Origin: Caproicibacter sp002399225
Lineage (GTDB): Bacteria > Bacillota > Clostridia > Oscillospirales > Acutalibacteraceae
Assembly (NCBI GenBank): GCA_036756705.1
Contig: DAIOKN010000003.1
Span: 54,284-118,283, forward strand
Direction of reading: 5' to 3'
Length of the DNA stretch: 64,000 bases
Shown here in pieces: positions 41,715-51,394 of this stretch. Position 1 is the stretch's first letter, and each line of letters starts with the position of its first letter. The notes below the pieces were generated by a model. It had not been told where the DNA came from and made no database searches. It saw only the letters and a program-made list of their open reading frames with translations. The translations under genes were made by a program, and so were the position numbers.

Positions 41715-41751
41715 AGAAGTATTTTCTTTGTGAATTGAAGTTTTCGCATAA

Positions 41752-41789
41752 GCGCCCGGCATGTTTCTGCAGGAACACGCCGGGCGCTC
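41752..41789. terminator. terminator between pdxA2 and the FAD/Rieske gene
   Basis: AGCGCCCGGC and its complement form a long stem (41752-41789) with a TGTT/AACA extension; it lies between converging genes and can end both. Confidence 0.85.
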
Positions 41790-41809
41790 TCATTTTGCCC
41801 GTTGCAGAA

Positions 41810-43321
41810 TCAATCCGGGCCCCGTTTTTCCAGCGGGAGAAACGCGGGGCCTTCCAGAACATTTCCATCCGCGTCGAACCGGGAACCGTGGCAGGGGCAG
41901 TCCCAGGTGTTCTCTTCCGGATTCCAGCGCAGAGGGCAGTGCAGATGCGTGCAGACGGGCCGAACCGCATGCAGGCTTCCGTCCGTGCCACGGTAAGCCC
42001 CGATCTTGTCCCCGGCAAACGCTGCGATGCCGCCTTCCCCGTCTTTCAGCTCCGCTACGCTTCCCTTGGGAACTTCCGCATATCCGCGCAGAAGACTCGC
42101 CGTAGCGTCCGCCGCCGTTTGAAAAAAATTTTTCGCCCCCATTTTAAAATTGACGCGATCCGGCGAAAAGACTTCGGCCGTTCCGCTTTTGCCGGAAGTG
42201 ATCCGATCCGAAAGGATTTCCGCCGCCGCCATGCTGCCCGTCATCCCCCATTTGTTAAAGCCCGTCGCCACATAAACCCGGTCACCAAACTGGCGGTAAC
42301 GGCCGATCAGCGGAATTCTGTCGTCCGTCATGCAGTCCTGCGCCGACCAGCAGAAGGCGACGGAAGAGACAGGGTAAAGCTTGCGCGCCTTCTCTTTCAG
42401 CTTTTTGTAATGGGACACGTCGGTCTCATGCCCCGTCTGATGAGCGCCCCAGCCCAGAAGAAGAAGGGATTCGCCGCCGACAGAAGCGCTCCGGAACGAC
42501 AGCCCCGCCTCTTCGCAGTCGAGATAGATGCCGGAGATCTCCGGAACACCCCGCAGGGCGGCCAGATAAGAGCGGCTCTGCACGATTCGTGTAAAATAAA
42601 ATCCCCGAAGATTGGTAAACGGATAGTGGGAACAGAGAAGAACGTTTTTGCCGTAAACGCATCCCGCCCGGGTCAGCACCCGGTTATCGTTCAGGGCGAC
42701 GGCGGGCGTATGCTCATAGATTTTCACACCGCGATCCCGCAGGATCTCCGCGAGGCGGCAGGCAAATTTCATTGGGTGAAACCGCGCCTGACGAGGAAAG
42801 CGCACCGCCCCTTTAACCGGGAACGGCAGTTCGCCGCACTCCGTGGCAAACTCCGCACCTAGGCCCAGCCTGCCGGCGGCTTCCGCCTCCGCTTTCACGC
42901 GCTCCGCCCCTTCCTGCGTGCAGGAATACACATAGGCGTCGCAGGAGGAAAAATCACAGTCGATTTTTTCTTCCCGGATTATCTGCGCAAAGCGGGAAAC
43001 CGCCTCTTCGTTTGCCCGCGCGTACTGCTGTGCGGCGCGGGGTCCCATCCCTTTTTCCAAAGCGGCATAAATCAGACCGTGCTGAGAGGTGATCTTTCCC
43101 GCCGTGCGCGCAGTCGTACCGCTCAAAATGCGGTCGGCTTCAAGGATCACAAGACTGCGGACCCCTTTTTGCAGCAGCTCATAAGCGCACAGCAAGCCGC
43201 ACATCCCGCCGCCTACAATCACCGCGTCGGCATTGCAGCCGCAGTCCAACTTAGGGAATTCAGGCGGCCTCACCGTCTGCCAGCAGGATTGAACCCGGTC
43301 TTTCCCCATGCTTGCCATCAC
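41810..43321 (-). CDS. FAD-dependent oxidoreductase fused to a Rieske [2Fe-2S] domain (YhfW type)
   Basis: The 503-residue protein has a DAO-type FAD fold (residues 30-400; VIVGGGMCGLLCAYEL at about 34) followed by a Rieske domain (about 425-503) with the cluster ligands in CTHLHCPL and CPCHGSRF. This fusion is the YhfW type of Bacillus. It should oxidise an amine or hydroxy acid and pass electrons to the cluster; the substrate is unknown. It converges on the acid-sugar operon, with a terminator between. Confidence 0.9.
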   Translation of the reverse strand: MMASMGKDRVQSCWQTVRPPEFPKLDCGCNADAVIVGGGMCGLLCAYELLQKGVRSLVILEADRILSGTTARTAGKITSQHGLIYAALEKGMGPRAAQQYARANEEAVSRFAQIIREEKIDCDFSSCDAYVYSCTQEGAERVKAEAEAAGRLGLGAEFATECGELPFPVKGAVRFPRQARFHPMKFACRLAEILRDRGVKIYEHTPAVALNDNRVLTRAGCVYGKNVLLCSHYPFTNLRGFYFTRIVQSRSYLAALRGVPEISGIYLDCEEAGLSFRSASVGGESLLLLGWGAHQTGHETDVSHYKKLKEKARKLYPVSSVAFCWSAQDCMTDDRIPLIGRYRQFGDRVYVATGFNKWGMTGSMAAAEILSDRITSGKSGTAEVFSPDRVNFKMGAKNFFQTAADATASLLRGYAEVPKGSVAELKDGEGGIAAFAGDKIGAYRGTDGSLHAVRPVCTHLHCPLRWNPEENTWDCPCHGSRFDADGNVLEGPAFLPLEKRGPD

Positions 43322-43467
43322 ATCCTTTTTCTTTATTCTGACCCGCCGGGAAAGGAATCATGCAGGCTGACAGAACGCGAAGATTTTCGAAGCCGTAACG
43401 ATAGTATCTAGTTTTTTCATAGAAATCGTCCTTCATTTAGGCAAAGCTATGAATTTTATTGAAAAGA

Positions 43468-43496
43468 TTGACTAATAGTCATTTGAGCTCTATAGT
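43468..43496 (+). promoter_or_regulatory. SigA promoter of the TetR-MMPL operon
   Basis: TTGACT (43468-43473) and TATAGT (43491-43496) are 17 bp apart, 53 bp before the TetR start. Two TGACTA-type palindromes (43469-43481 and 43513-43525) flank it. Confidence 0.75.
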
Positions 43497-43525
43497 AATA
43501 CGGAACAATAAATGACTAAAAGTCA
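43469..43525. promoter_or_regulatory. paired TetR operators
   Basis: TGACTAATAGTCA (43469-43481) overlaps the -35, and TGACTAAAAGTCA (43513-43525) lies in the early transcript. Both are near-perfect palindromes 44 bp apart centre to centre, as expected for TetR autoregulation. Confidence 0.75.
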
Positions 43526-43548
43526 TTCTTAAAGAAGGGAATGTCTTC

Positions 43549-44139
43549 ATGGGAGGAAAATTGCTGGAAAACAAAAAATTAAAAGCCACCCGGCTTTACG
43601 AAGCCGCCTATGAGCTTTTCACTTTAAAGGGAGTTCATGCCACCGTTGTGGATGAAATCGCGCGACACGCCGGCATGGCCAAAGGGACTTTTTACCTGTA
43701 TTGCAGGGACAAATACGACCTTGTCGATAAAGTGATCATCCGGAAAACCTCTATTCTGCTGGGACGAACCATGAAGGCGCTGACGGAAAAAAAGGAAGAG
43801 CACCCGCTCAGCTTTCAGGAAAGCGTCGTTTTCTTCGTTGATTCTCTGATTCAAGAATTTCTGAACGATACGCGCTTTTTGGAACTGGTGTTCAAGAACC
43901 TTTCTCCCGCGCTGTTTGAACGGCTGTTCCGCTGCCCGGAGCTGGAGGATATGCGTCAGCAATTTATCGACAACTTCATGCTCGGCGGCGGGACCAGCGA
44001 AACTGCCAGGCAGCGGCTGTACCTCATCGTCTGCATGGTCGGCGCCGTCTGTTATGGCTCTATCATTATGAAAATGCCCTACGGGTTTGACAACATCCGC
44101 CCGGAACTCTACCGCTCGATCGAACGGATTCTGGCCTGA
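43549..44139 (+). CDS. TetR-family transcriptional repressor
   Basis: The 196-residue protein has an N-terminal TetR HTH (residues about 8-60; LYEAAYELFTLKGVHATVVDEIARHAGMAKGTFYLYCRDKYDLV-type) and a helical ligand domain. It starts at ATG 43549, 61 bp before the MMPL gene region; the two downstream genes are probably controlled with it. The palindromes at 43469-43525 are the likely operators. The ligand is unknown, though TetR genes beside RND/MMPL pumps often respond to lipophilic compounds. Confidence 0.93.
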   Translation: MGGKLLENKKLKATRLYEAAYELFTLKGVHATVVDEIARHAGMAKGTFYLYCRDKYDLVDKVIIRKTSILLGRTMKALTEKKEEHPLSFQESVVFFVDSLIQEFLNDTRFLELVFKNLSPALFERLFRCPELEDMRQQFIDNFMLGGGTSETARQRLYLIVCMVGAVCYGSIIMKMPYGFDNIRPELYRSIERILA

Positions 44140-44202
44140 AGCGCCCGACGGGTTTCAACCATGCCGCCTGCCACTCATTTTAAGGAAACGGAGAGATATT
44201 GA

Positions 44203-46269
44203 TTGCTTTCCAGATTTGCAAAGATCCTAACACGCCACCCTTCCGTGGTGGCTTTCATCGCTGTTCTGCTGCTGATTCCCAGTTTTTTTGGATACCTCAA
44301 GACCAAGGTCAATTACGACATTCTCTCCTACCTGCCGAAAAATCTCGACTCCGTCAAAGGCGAGGACGTTCTGGAAAATACATTTCATGACGCCGCGACT
44401 TCCATGCTGGTGATTGAGGGCATGCCGGAGCGGGACACCTCCGCGCTGAAAGACAAAATCAAGAAAGTGCCCGGCGTGAACGACTGTGTCTGGGTGGACG
44501 ACATTGCGGATCTGAGCGTGCCCAGGAACATGCTCCCGGATAAAGTGAAAGATCTGTTTTACAGCAAGAACGCCACCATGATGCTCATCACCTACAACGG
44601 CTCGACTTCCTCGGAAGACACGTTTGAGGCCATCGCGAATATCAAGAAGCTGCTGAACAAACAGTGCTACCTCAGCGGCTTTTCCGCCATGCAGCGGGAC
44701 ATGAAGAACCTGCTGATGGGAGAAACGCCCTATTATATCCTGCTGGCGGCTGCGCTTTGCCTAGTGGTGCTTTCCCTCTGCATGGAGTCCTGGTTTCTGC
44801 CGTTCGTCTTCCTGCTCGGCATTGGGATCGCCATTGTCTACAACATGGGCACCAATATCTTTCTGGGTGAAATTTCCTTCATTTCCAAATCCATTGCGGC
44901 CATCCTGCAGCTCGCCGTCACGATGGACTACTCCATTTTCCTGATCAACCGCTACGATGAGGAAATCTCAAAATTTGAAGACCGGCGGGACGCGATGGCC
45001 AGCGCGATTAAAACCACGTTTCTGTCCCTGGCGGGCAGCTCGCTGACCACGGTGGCGGGCTTTTTGTCCCTGTGCTTTATGGAACTGACCATCGGCCGGG
45101 ATATCGGCATCGTCATGATGAAGGGCGTCGTGATCGGCGTTCTCTGCACCGTGACTATTCTACCTTCCCTGATCCTGCTGTTTGATAAACCGATTCATAA
45201 GTATAAACACCGCTCGCTGATCCCCAAGTTTGACCGCGGGGCAAACGCCCTGATCCGTCACCGCAAAGCCATCATCGCTCTGTTGCTGCTTTTGATCGGC
45301 CCAGCGTTTTACATGCAGTCGCATACCAAGGTTTATTACAATCTCGACAAGACCTTGCCCGCAACCCTGGACTCCCGCGTTGCAACGGAAAAGCTGAAAA
45401 AAGAATTCAATATGGCGACAACGCATTTTGTCATTCTGGACAATGATCTGCCGTCTTACCGGATGCAAGAGATGATTGATGAAATTAAAAAGCTGGACGG
45501 CGTGAAAAACGTTCTGGGCTACGACGACCTGATCGGCCCTGCGGTTCCGGACAATTTCATCCCTCAGAAAGTAAAGGATATCTGCAAAAAAGACGGAAAA
45601 CAGATCATCATGATCAATTCCCAGTACCAGGCTGCGGACACAAAGGAAAACGACCAGATTTCGAAAATTATTCAAATTACAAAGCATTACGATCCTTCCT
45701 CTCAGGTGACCGGAGAGGGGGCGCTGACCAAGGATCTGGTGGAAATTGCGGATCACGATTTTACCGTGACGGGTTATATCTCCGCCCTGCTGATGCTGGT
45801 CATTGTCGCGCTGGTATTTAAATCCGCCGTTGTTCCGCTCATTCTGGTAGCGGTCATCGAGCTGGCCATTTATATCAACCTCGGGGTTCCATTCCTGACA
45901 GGCTCCGTGATCCCGTTCATTTCCCCCATCGTCATCAACTGCGTTCAGATGGGTGCCACCGTGGATTACTCCATCCTGATGACCACTCGGTTTCAGGAAG
46001 AGCTGAAAGCCGGGAAAAACCGCCTGGACGCGATCCGCGCCGCCAGTACGACATCGTTCCCCTCCATTGTCACCAGTTCTCTGGTGTTCTTCTGCGCAAC
46101 CACGGGCGTTTCGTGGATTTCCAAAATGGGAATCATCTCAAGCATCTGCGCCATGCTTGCGCGCGGCGCCATCCTCAGCGCGGTGATCATCATCACCCTG
46201 CTGCCCGCCGTCCTGTATGTGACCGAACCGGCGATTCAAAAGCTGAGTTACCATTTTAATACCAAATGA
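44203..46269 (+). CDS. MMPL-family RND-type transporter
   Basis: The 688-residue protein has the RND/MMPL fold: one helix at about 15-31, an extracytoplasmic domain, five helices near 170-320, then the same pattern again (helix at about 360, helices 520-680). Each half carries MMPL-type transmembrane motifs (VTMDYSIFLINRYDEE near 240 and GATVDYSILMTTRF near 582). Such proteins export lipids or hydrophobic compounds. TTG 44203 follows GGAGAG. It shares ATGA with the exported-protein frame, and its partner starts 33 bp later. Confidence 0.92.
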   Translation: MLSRFAKILTRHPSVVAFIAVLLLIPSFFGYLKTKVNYDILSYLPKNLDSVKGEDVLENTFHDAATSMLVIEGMPERDTSALKDKIKKVPGVNDCVWVDDIADLSVPRNMLPDKVKDLFYSKNATMMLITYNGSTSSEDTFEAIANIKKLLNKQCYLSGFSAMQRDMKNLLMGETPYYILLAAALCLVVLSLCMESWFLPFVFLLGIGIAIVYNMGTNIFLGEISFISKSIAAILQLAVTMDYSIFLINRYDEEISKFEDRRDAMASAIKTTFLSLAGSSLTTVAGFLSLCFMELTIGRDIGIVMMKGVVIGVLCTVTILPSLILLFDKPIHKYKHRSLIPKFDRGANALIRHRKAIIALLLLLIGPAFYMQSHTKVYYNLDKTLPATLDSRVATEKLKKEFNMATTHFVILDNDLPSYRMQEMIDEIKKLDGVKNVLGYDDLIGPAVPDNFIPQKVKDICKKDGKQIIMINSQYQAADTKENDQISKIIQITKHYDPSSQVTGEGALTKDLVEIADHDFTVTGYISALLMLVIVALVFKSAVVPLILVAVIELAIYINLGVPFLTGSVIPFISPIVINCVQMGATVDYSILMTTRFQEELKAGKNRLDAIRAASTTSFPSIVTSSLVFFCATTGVSWISKMGIISSICAMLARGAILSAVIIITLLPAVLYVTEPAIQKLSYHFNTK

Positions 46270-46301
46270 CAAATCTTTTCGGAAAAGGAGGTTTTTATGA
46301 G

Positions 46302-49112
46302 ATGAAAAAAAAGATTTATTCACATGCCGGCCGGATCGGCTGCCTGCTTCTTGCCGTTATCTTTGCGGCCTCCTGGCCGACGGCAGCGGCGGCAAGCGGA
46401 AAGTCCACTAAAAAAGACGAGACCGTTTATGTCAATCTGAACGCCAACGGCGGTGTACAGGGCACGACGGTTTCCGACTGGCTTCATTCGTATTCCAACG
46501 CCGTGCAGATTGCGGACCGCTCGAACTTAAGCGGAATTCAGAACGTGAAATCCGCGGTGCAGCCTTCCCAGAAGGGAGACAGTCTGACCTGGGCCATGAA
46601 CGGCAGCGGTAGCAACGGCTCCGACATCTACTACCAGGGAACGACCCGCGCGGCGACGCCGCTGACCGTATCCGTTTCTTACTTTCTGAACGGAAAGGAG
46701 GTCACGCCGGCCCAGATTGCCGGTAAATCCGGAAAGGTAAAAATCCAGGTCAGCCTGAAGAACACCGACGCCCACACCATTCGGGTGGACGGGCAGAAGA
46801 CCGAGATGTACACGCCGATGACGGCAGTCGTTGCACTGACACTCCCGTCGGATACGTTCCGCAACGTGAAGATCAGCAAAGGGAAAATGATCTCCGACGG
46901 CAACAAGCAGTTCGTCACGTTTCTCTGCATGCCCGGCCTTTCGGAAAGCCTCAACCTGAAACACTGCGGCGTGAGCGAGATTGAATCTATTGACCTTCCG
47001 GAATCGCTGACCGTTACGGCGGACGCGAAAGATTTTACCCTTGACCCGATCGCCGTCGCGGCGACACCGGAACTGCCCAGCGAGGACGACCTTAAAAACA
47101 GTACCGACCTGAACGACATGAAGACCGACCTCGACAAACTCAGCCGGATGCAGAGCGACATTGAGGATGCCGACCCGAACAAAGATATCCGTTCTCTGTT
47201 TACCGACCCCGACCGCACCGCGGCCGCGCGCCTGCTGGTGGACGATGTGTTTGACTTTTACGACCTCGACACAGCTGCCCTCGACATTATGCCGAAGTAC
47301 GTGACTGATAAAAATATCAGCCTTTATGACCGGATCACCTCCGACGTTGACAAGGCCGACCTGGAATATGTGATGGACAATAAAATCATCCGGGGTCTGA
47401 ACGACCGCGTAACCGATACGAACGTCGATAAAGTGAAAACGCTGCTCGGCGATTACGACGACATCGAAACCTTCCAGATTGGCAAGCTCGACCGGGTCAT
47501 CCATGTGCTGGATCATTATGACAGGGAATATGACCACTTGAACGACGCCCTGAAAAAAGCCAAGCACATTTACAACCGCCTTGATGACAATGACCTCGAT
47601 GTGCTGGACGCGCTGAGCGACTCCGACGTGCGCGACCCAATGAAGGAAACGCTCGACAGCATGGATGAGCTTTCGTCCTCCGGCTTGGTTACCCCCGGCT
47701 TTCGGCTGAATGATGAAGACGTGGAAGCCCTGATGAAAGCCATTCCGAAAGACCATCCTGACATTTGGGAAAATGCTTTGGAAGGGCAGCTTTCCAAAAT
47801 GGAGGGCGATTACGGATATATTTCCGTTCCCAAGCTGCAAAGTATGACAAAGGGCCTTGACTCCGCCACACAAAAGGCTATTATGGATAAAATGACGTCT
47901 GCAATACGCGGCAATGCGGGCTCAAAAGCGGCTATTCCGGAAAACGTGATTCAGGAGCTTCCCCTTCCCGTAAAGCCTACGCAGGAACAGCTTGAGGCGA
48001 TCTCCGATGGCCACGGAAATGTCTACATTCAAAAGCTGCTGCCCCTTTTGCCCGGCGGTATGGACCCTTCTCCTCTCATCTCTGATGTGCTGATTCCGGA
48101 AAATGAGGTCCTGGCCGCGATGGAAGATATCGTCGCAAAGAATCCGACGGTCCAAGACGCACTGATCGGCAGCATGATGAGTTCCACGAATATCCACAGC
48201 ATTACCAATTCTTTGAACCGCCTGCTTTCCAGCTCTGCCGACCTGCAGAGCGGCCTGAAAAAGGAACTCGGCAGTGATTACTCCTCCCGTCTGACCGACG
48301 CTATGGCCAACATGGGGCATCTAAAAGGCGACATCGACGATCTGAAAGACGATGTGGACGACCTCAGCGACAAGGACAGGGAAAACTTGGAGGATGATTT
48401 CGACGACACGAAAGACCTGCTGCTGAACAAGGACGACATGGACTACATGCTCACCTGGGCCAAAAAGGTCAAGAGCATGAAGACCGACCTGGACGGCAGC
48501 ACGGAGAACATCTCGATTCTGCGTGATCTGCTCAGCCTGAACGACGACGCAAAGATTAAGGACTTCCGCAGCATGATTCCGACCCTGCAAAAGGATTACG
48601 ATGATTCCCGCCCGATTCTGGACTCGCTCAAAGCCGAACTGGATCTGCCGGCCAACAACGCGAGCCTGCACAAGCTGCCTCAGACGACGCAGACGCTGAC
48701 CAAAACGGAAAACGATGTCCGCAGCAACCGGAAAATCATGGAAATTTTCCGCCTGACCACCCAGCCGAAAACCGTGTCTCTCTTTAACGATACTTTCGGT
48801 CTGCTGGATGAATTCAAGCAAAAAGGCACGACGGACGATATGAAGGGCAAGGTCAACGATATGACCACCCTGCGCGATAAAAAGGATGCGTATACGGATC
48901 TGTCCGACCAGTATAAAATCTTCACAGAGGCGGCGGACGGAGCCGAAACCAGCGTGAAATTCGTTTACAAAACAGCCGAAATCAAAGAGCCTGAAAAGGT
49001 GGAGGCCACGCCGGTCAGCACCACGCAGAAATCCAGCCAAGGGAACGGTTTTCTGGGATGGCTCCGTTCCACCTGGAACTCCGCACTCAGAACGATCAGC
49101 CATCTGTTTTAA
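46302..49112 (+). CDS. large exported protein of unknown function, partner of the MMPL pump
   Basis: I do not recognise this family. The 936-residue product has a Sec signal peptide (MKKKIYSHAGRIGCLLLAVIFAASW-like, cleavage near AAA-ASG), a beta-rich N-terminal region (about 35-250, starting DETVYVNLNANGG), then long helical Asp/Leu/Lys-rich coiled-coil stretches (about 255-900), and a final amphipathic segment GFLGWLRSTWNSALRTISHLF. No C-terminal anchor helix, sortase signal or catalytic motif is seen. ATG 46302 is chosen since AAAGGAGG lies 10 nt upstream. Beside TetR and MMPL genes, it may be the envelope partner of the pump (inference). Confidence 0.75.
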   Translation: MKKKIYSHAGRIGCLLLAVIFAASWPTAAAASGKSTKKDETVYVNLNANGGVQGTTVSDWLHSYSNAVQIADRSNLSGIQNVKSAVQPSQKGDSLTWAMNGSGSNGSDIYYQGTTRAATPLTVSVSYFLNGKEVTPAQIAGKSGKVKIQVSLKNTDAHTIRVDGQKTEMYTPMTAVVALTLPSDTFRNVKISKGKMISDGNKQFVTFLCMPGLSESLNLKHCGVSEIESIDLPESLTVTADAKDFTLDPIAVAATPELPSEDDLKNSTDLNDMKTDLDKLSRMQSDIEDADPNKDIRSLFTDPDRTAAARLLVDDVFDFYDLDTAALDIMPKYVTDKNISLYDRITSDVDKADLEYVMDNKIIRGLNDRVTDTNVDKVKTLLGDYDDIETFQIGKLDRVIHVLDHYDREYDHLNDALKKAKHIYNRLDDNDLDVLDALSDSDVRDPMKETLDSMDELSSSGLVTPGFRLNDEDVEALMKAIPKDHPDIWENALEGQLSKMEGDYGYISVPKLQSMTKGLDSATQKAIMDKMTSAIRGNAGSKAAIPENVIQELPLPVKPTQEQLEAISDGHGNVYIQKLLPLLPGGMDPSPLISDVLIPENEVLAAMEDIVAKNPTVQDALIGSMMSSTNIHSITNSLNRLLSSSADLQSGLKKELGSDYSSRLTDAMANMGHLKGDIDDLKDDVDDLSDKDRENLEDDFDDTKDLLLNKDDMDYMLTWAKKVKSMKTDLDGSTENISILRDLLSLNDDAKIKDFRSMIPTLQKDYDDSRPILDSLKAELDLPANNASLHKLPQTTQTLTKTENDVRSNRKIMEIFRLTTQPKTVSLFNDTFGLLDEFKQKGTTDDMKGKVNDMTTLRDKKDAYTDLSDQYKIFTEAADGAETSVKFVYKTAEIKEPEKVEATPVSTTQKSSQGNGFLGWLRSTWNSALRTISHLF

Positions 49113-49138
49113 AGATCGGATTCCCAAGCTAAAAGCTT

Positions 49139-49181
49139 CGAAAGACGCCCCGCCGGGTTTTGCCCGGCGGGGCGTCTTTCG
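49139..49181 (+). terminator. terminator of the TetR-MMPL operon
   Basis: A 19-bp stem (GAAAGACGCCCCGCCGGG and its partner) with a TTTTG loop lies 27 bp past the stop. It has little T-tail but is very stable. Confidence 0.8.
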
Positions 49182-49207
49182 CGCATTGCAAGAAAAAGCC
49201 GGGCCCG

Positions 49208-50629
49208 TTAAGGCCCGGCTTCTCTGTGTTCCGGCAGACACGGGGTCTGCTGCTTTGGCAAAAATACAGTAAACTTGGTCCCCTGGCCCGGCTCGCTTTC
49301 CACCCGGATTGTTCCCCGGTGCCGTTCCACAATCCACTTGACAATGGAAAGCCCCAGACCGGAGGAAACTCTCCCTCTCGTTCTTGCCCCGTCCGCTTTG
49401 TAAAAGCGGTCAAAGATATGTGGAAGATCCTTATTCGAAATGCCGACACCGGTGTCCGCCACTTCAAGTTCCACCCGGCCTCCCCGATCCCGGCAGGAAA
49501 TCGAGATGGTCCCGCCCGGCGGCGTATATTTCATGCTGTTGTCGACCATTGCGCGCAGGGCCTGCTTTAGAAGCGCATGATCCGCGACCAGAAAAACATC
49601 CTCCTCAATTACATCCTCCAGCGTATGATCTTCGTCAATCATCCGGGTCTCTTCCGCGACTTCCCTCGCCGTTTCGGTGACGTTGAACCGCTCGAAATGG
49701 ACATGCTGGGTATTGCGATCCGCGCGGGCAAGAAACAGCAGACGGTTCACCAGCTGCTGCATATTGTCGGTTTCCTCAATGATTTTCTGCACGGATTCTT
49801 CCAGTACCTCCGGATTTTCACTGCCCCACCGGCGAAGCAGGTTGGCATAGCCGGAAACAACGGAAAGCGGCGTGCGCAGTTCATGAGAAGCGTCGGACAC
49901 AAAGCGATTTTGCTTTTCATAAGATTCCTGAATCCGGTCCAGCATTCCGTTGAACGTTTCGGCAAGCTCCCGGAATTCATCGTGAGAATCCACCGTGTTG
50001 ATCCGTTTGCTCAGGTCGTTTGCTGTAATCGAGCGCGCCGTCTGCGTCATATCGTACACAGGGCGCAGCATCTTGCGGATCAGCATCCCCCCGAACACGG
50101 CAGAAACCAAAAGCAACAGGGCCATTATCGAGACAAACGCACCGCGCGGCAGGCCGGCAAAGCCCAGATTTTCATTACTGACCACCCGGATCATCCAATG
50201 CCGGGACGGCGTGCCGACCCGCCTCACGGTTTCCAGATGCCCGGCCACATTGATGCTGGAATTCCCATAGGTCGTGACTTCGCCCGTGTCGGTGTTTTTG
50301 ATTTCAATATACACGCGGTTGGCCTGGGCAAAATTCTCCAGGCTCGTTTCCGTATCGTCTTCGAATTTCGGTGCGTGGGAAGCAGAGGAACCGTTCGGGC
50401 TCGGCAGTCTCGGCCTTTCGTAGCGCCCGGCTATAAAGGACGCAAGGCGGTCCAGGCTCTGGGAACGGACGGTATAGGCCGTGTAGGAACTCGTCAGGCC
50501 AACCACCACGGCGACCAAAATCAGACTGAATAAAAGTGTATAAATCGCCGCGGTTTTAAAAGCAAATGGGATTCGGATCTCTTTTGCCCCGGCACCGCGG
50601 CGATAAGAAAGTTTTAATTTAAGTTTCAT
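49208..50629 (-). CDS. sensor histidine kinase (OmpR-type partner)
   Basis: The 473-residue kinase has two membrane helices (about 23-48 and 155-180), a short external sensor domain, a HAMP region, the HisKA motif FVSDASHELRTPLSVVSGY with the phosphorylated histidine near residue 250, and a HATPase_c domain (VDNSMKYTPPGG, DTGVGISNKDLPHIFDRFYK, SSGLGLSIVK). ATG 50629 lies inside the end of the response-regulator gene (11-bp overlap), so translation is likely coupled. The signal is unknown. Confidence 0.93.
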   Translation of the reverse strand: MKLKLKLSYRRGAGAKEIRIPFAFKTAAIYTLLFSLILVAVVVGLTSSYTAYTVRSQSLDRLASFIAGRYERPRLPSPNGSSASHAPKFEDDTETSLENFAQANRVYIEIKNTDTGEVTTYGNSSINVAGHLETVRRVGTPSRHWMIRVVSNENLGFAGLPRGAFVSIMALLLLVSAVFGGMLIRKMLRPVYDMTQTARSITANDLSKRINTVDSHDEFRELAETFNGMLDRIQESYEKQNRFVSDASHELRTPLSVVSGYANLLRRWGSENPEVLEESVQKIIEETDNMQQLVNRLLFLARADRNTQHVHFERFNVTETAREVAEETRMIDEDHTLEDVIEEDVFLVADHALLKQALRAMVDNSMKYTPPGGTISISCRDRGGRVELEVADTGVGISNKDLPHIFDRFYKADGARTRGRVSSGLGLSIVKWIVERHRGTIRVESEPGQGTKFTVFLPKQQTPCLPEHREAGP

Positions 50630-51311
50630 AGGTTTTAATAATATAGCCCACGCCACGGATGGTGCGGATCAGCTCCACATGGAACCGATAATCGATTTTA
50701 CTGCGGAGATAGCGAATATAGACATCCACCAGATTGGTCTCCCCGCTGAAATCGTATTCCCATACTTTTTCCATCAGCTGGTCGCGGGAACAGACGATGT
50801 CATGATTTTCCATCAGATAATACAGGAGGTCGAATTCCCGCTTGGTCAGCTGGACCGGCTGCCCGTCATAGCTGACCTCCCGGGTGGAGCGGTCAGCCGT
50901 CAGCAGGCCGATCGTAACGGCCTGTTTTCTGTCTCTGCCGGCAGTCCCGTTCTTTTTCAGCGCCGCGCGCATGCGGGCAAGCAGTTCTTCAATGGCAAAC
51001 GGCTTGGTCAGATAATCGTCCGCGCCATCGTCAAGCCCCTGCACCTTGTCGCTGACGGCGTCTTTTGCGGTCAGCATGATGACCGGCGTGTCCGACACCA
51101 GACGAAGCTTTTGCAGCACTTCCATTCCGTCAAGCCCGGGCAGCATAACATCAAGCAGGATCAGGTCAAATTTTTCCTCCGTCGCCCGCCGCAGTCCGTT
51201 CAGACCGTCATATTCTTTTTCAACCAAGTATCCTTCGTGCTCCAGCTCCAATTGAAGAAAGCGCACGCTGTTCCGGTCGTCGTCGATAATCAGGACCTTG
51301 TTCCGAGCCAC
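50619..51311 (-). CDS. OmpR/PhoB-family response regulator
   Basis: The 230-residue protein has a receiver domain (LIIDDDRNSVRF at the start, LILLDVMLPGLDGMEVL with the phosphoacceptor Asp at about residue 54, and MLTAKDAVSDKV) and a winged-helix DNA-binding domain (RQLTKREFDLLYYL-like, then RGVGYIIK at the end). It partners the kinase encoded just downstream. Confidence 0.95.
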   Translation of the reverse strand: MARNKVLIIDDDRNSVRFLQLELEHEGYLVEKEYDGLNGLRRATEEKFDLILLDVMLPGLDGMEVLQKLRLVSDTPVIMLTAKDAVSDKVQGLDDGADDYLTKPFAIEELLARMRAALKKNGTAGRDRKQAVTIGLLTADRSTREVSYDGQPVQLTKREFDLLYYLMENHDIVCSRDQLMEKVWEYDFSGETNLVDVYIRYLRSKIDYRFHVELIRTIRGVGYIIKTYET

Positions 51312-51394
51312 TGATCTCCCCCGCTTTCCAAGTCTTTGGTTCTTTTTTTAGTATACATGGAATTTATGAGGAAGATTTAAAACGATTATGAAAA

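Noticed and set aside
49577..50533. Long open frame antisense to the histidine kinase gene
   Set aside because: It is a shadow of the kinase reading frame, without ribosome binding site or known domain; the kinase has full motif support.
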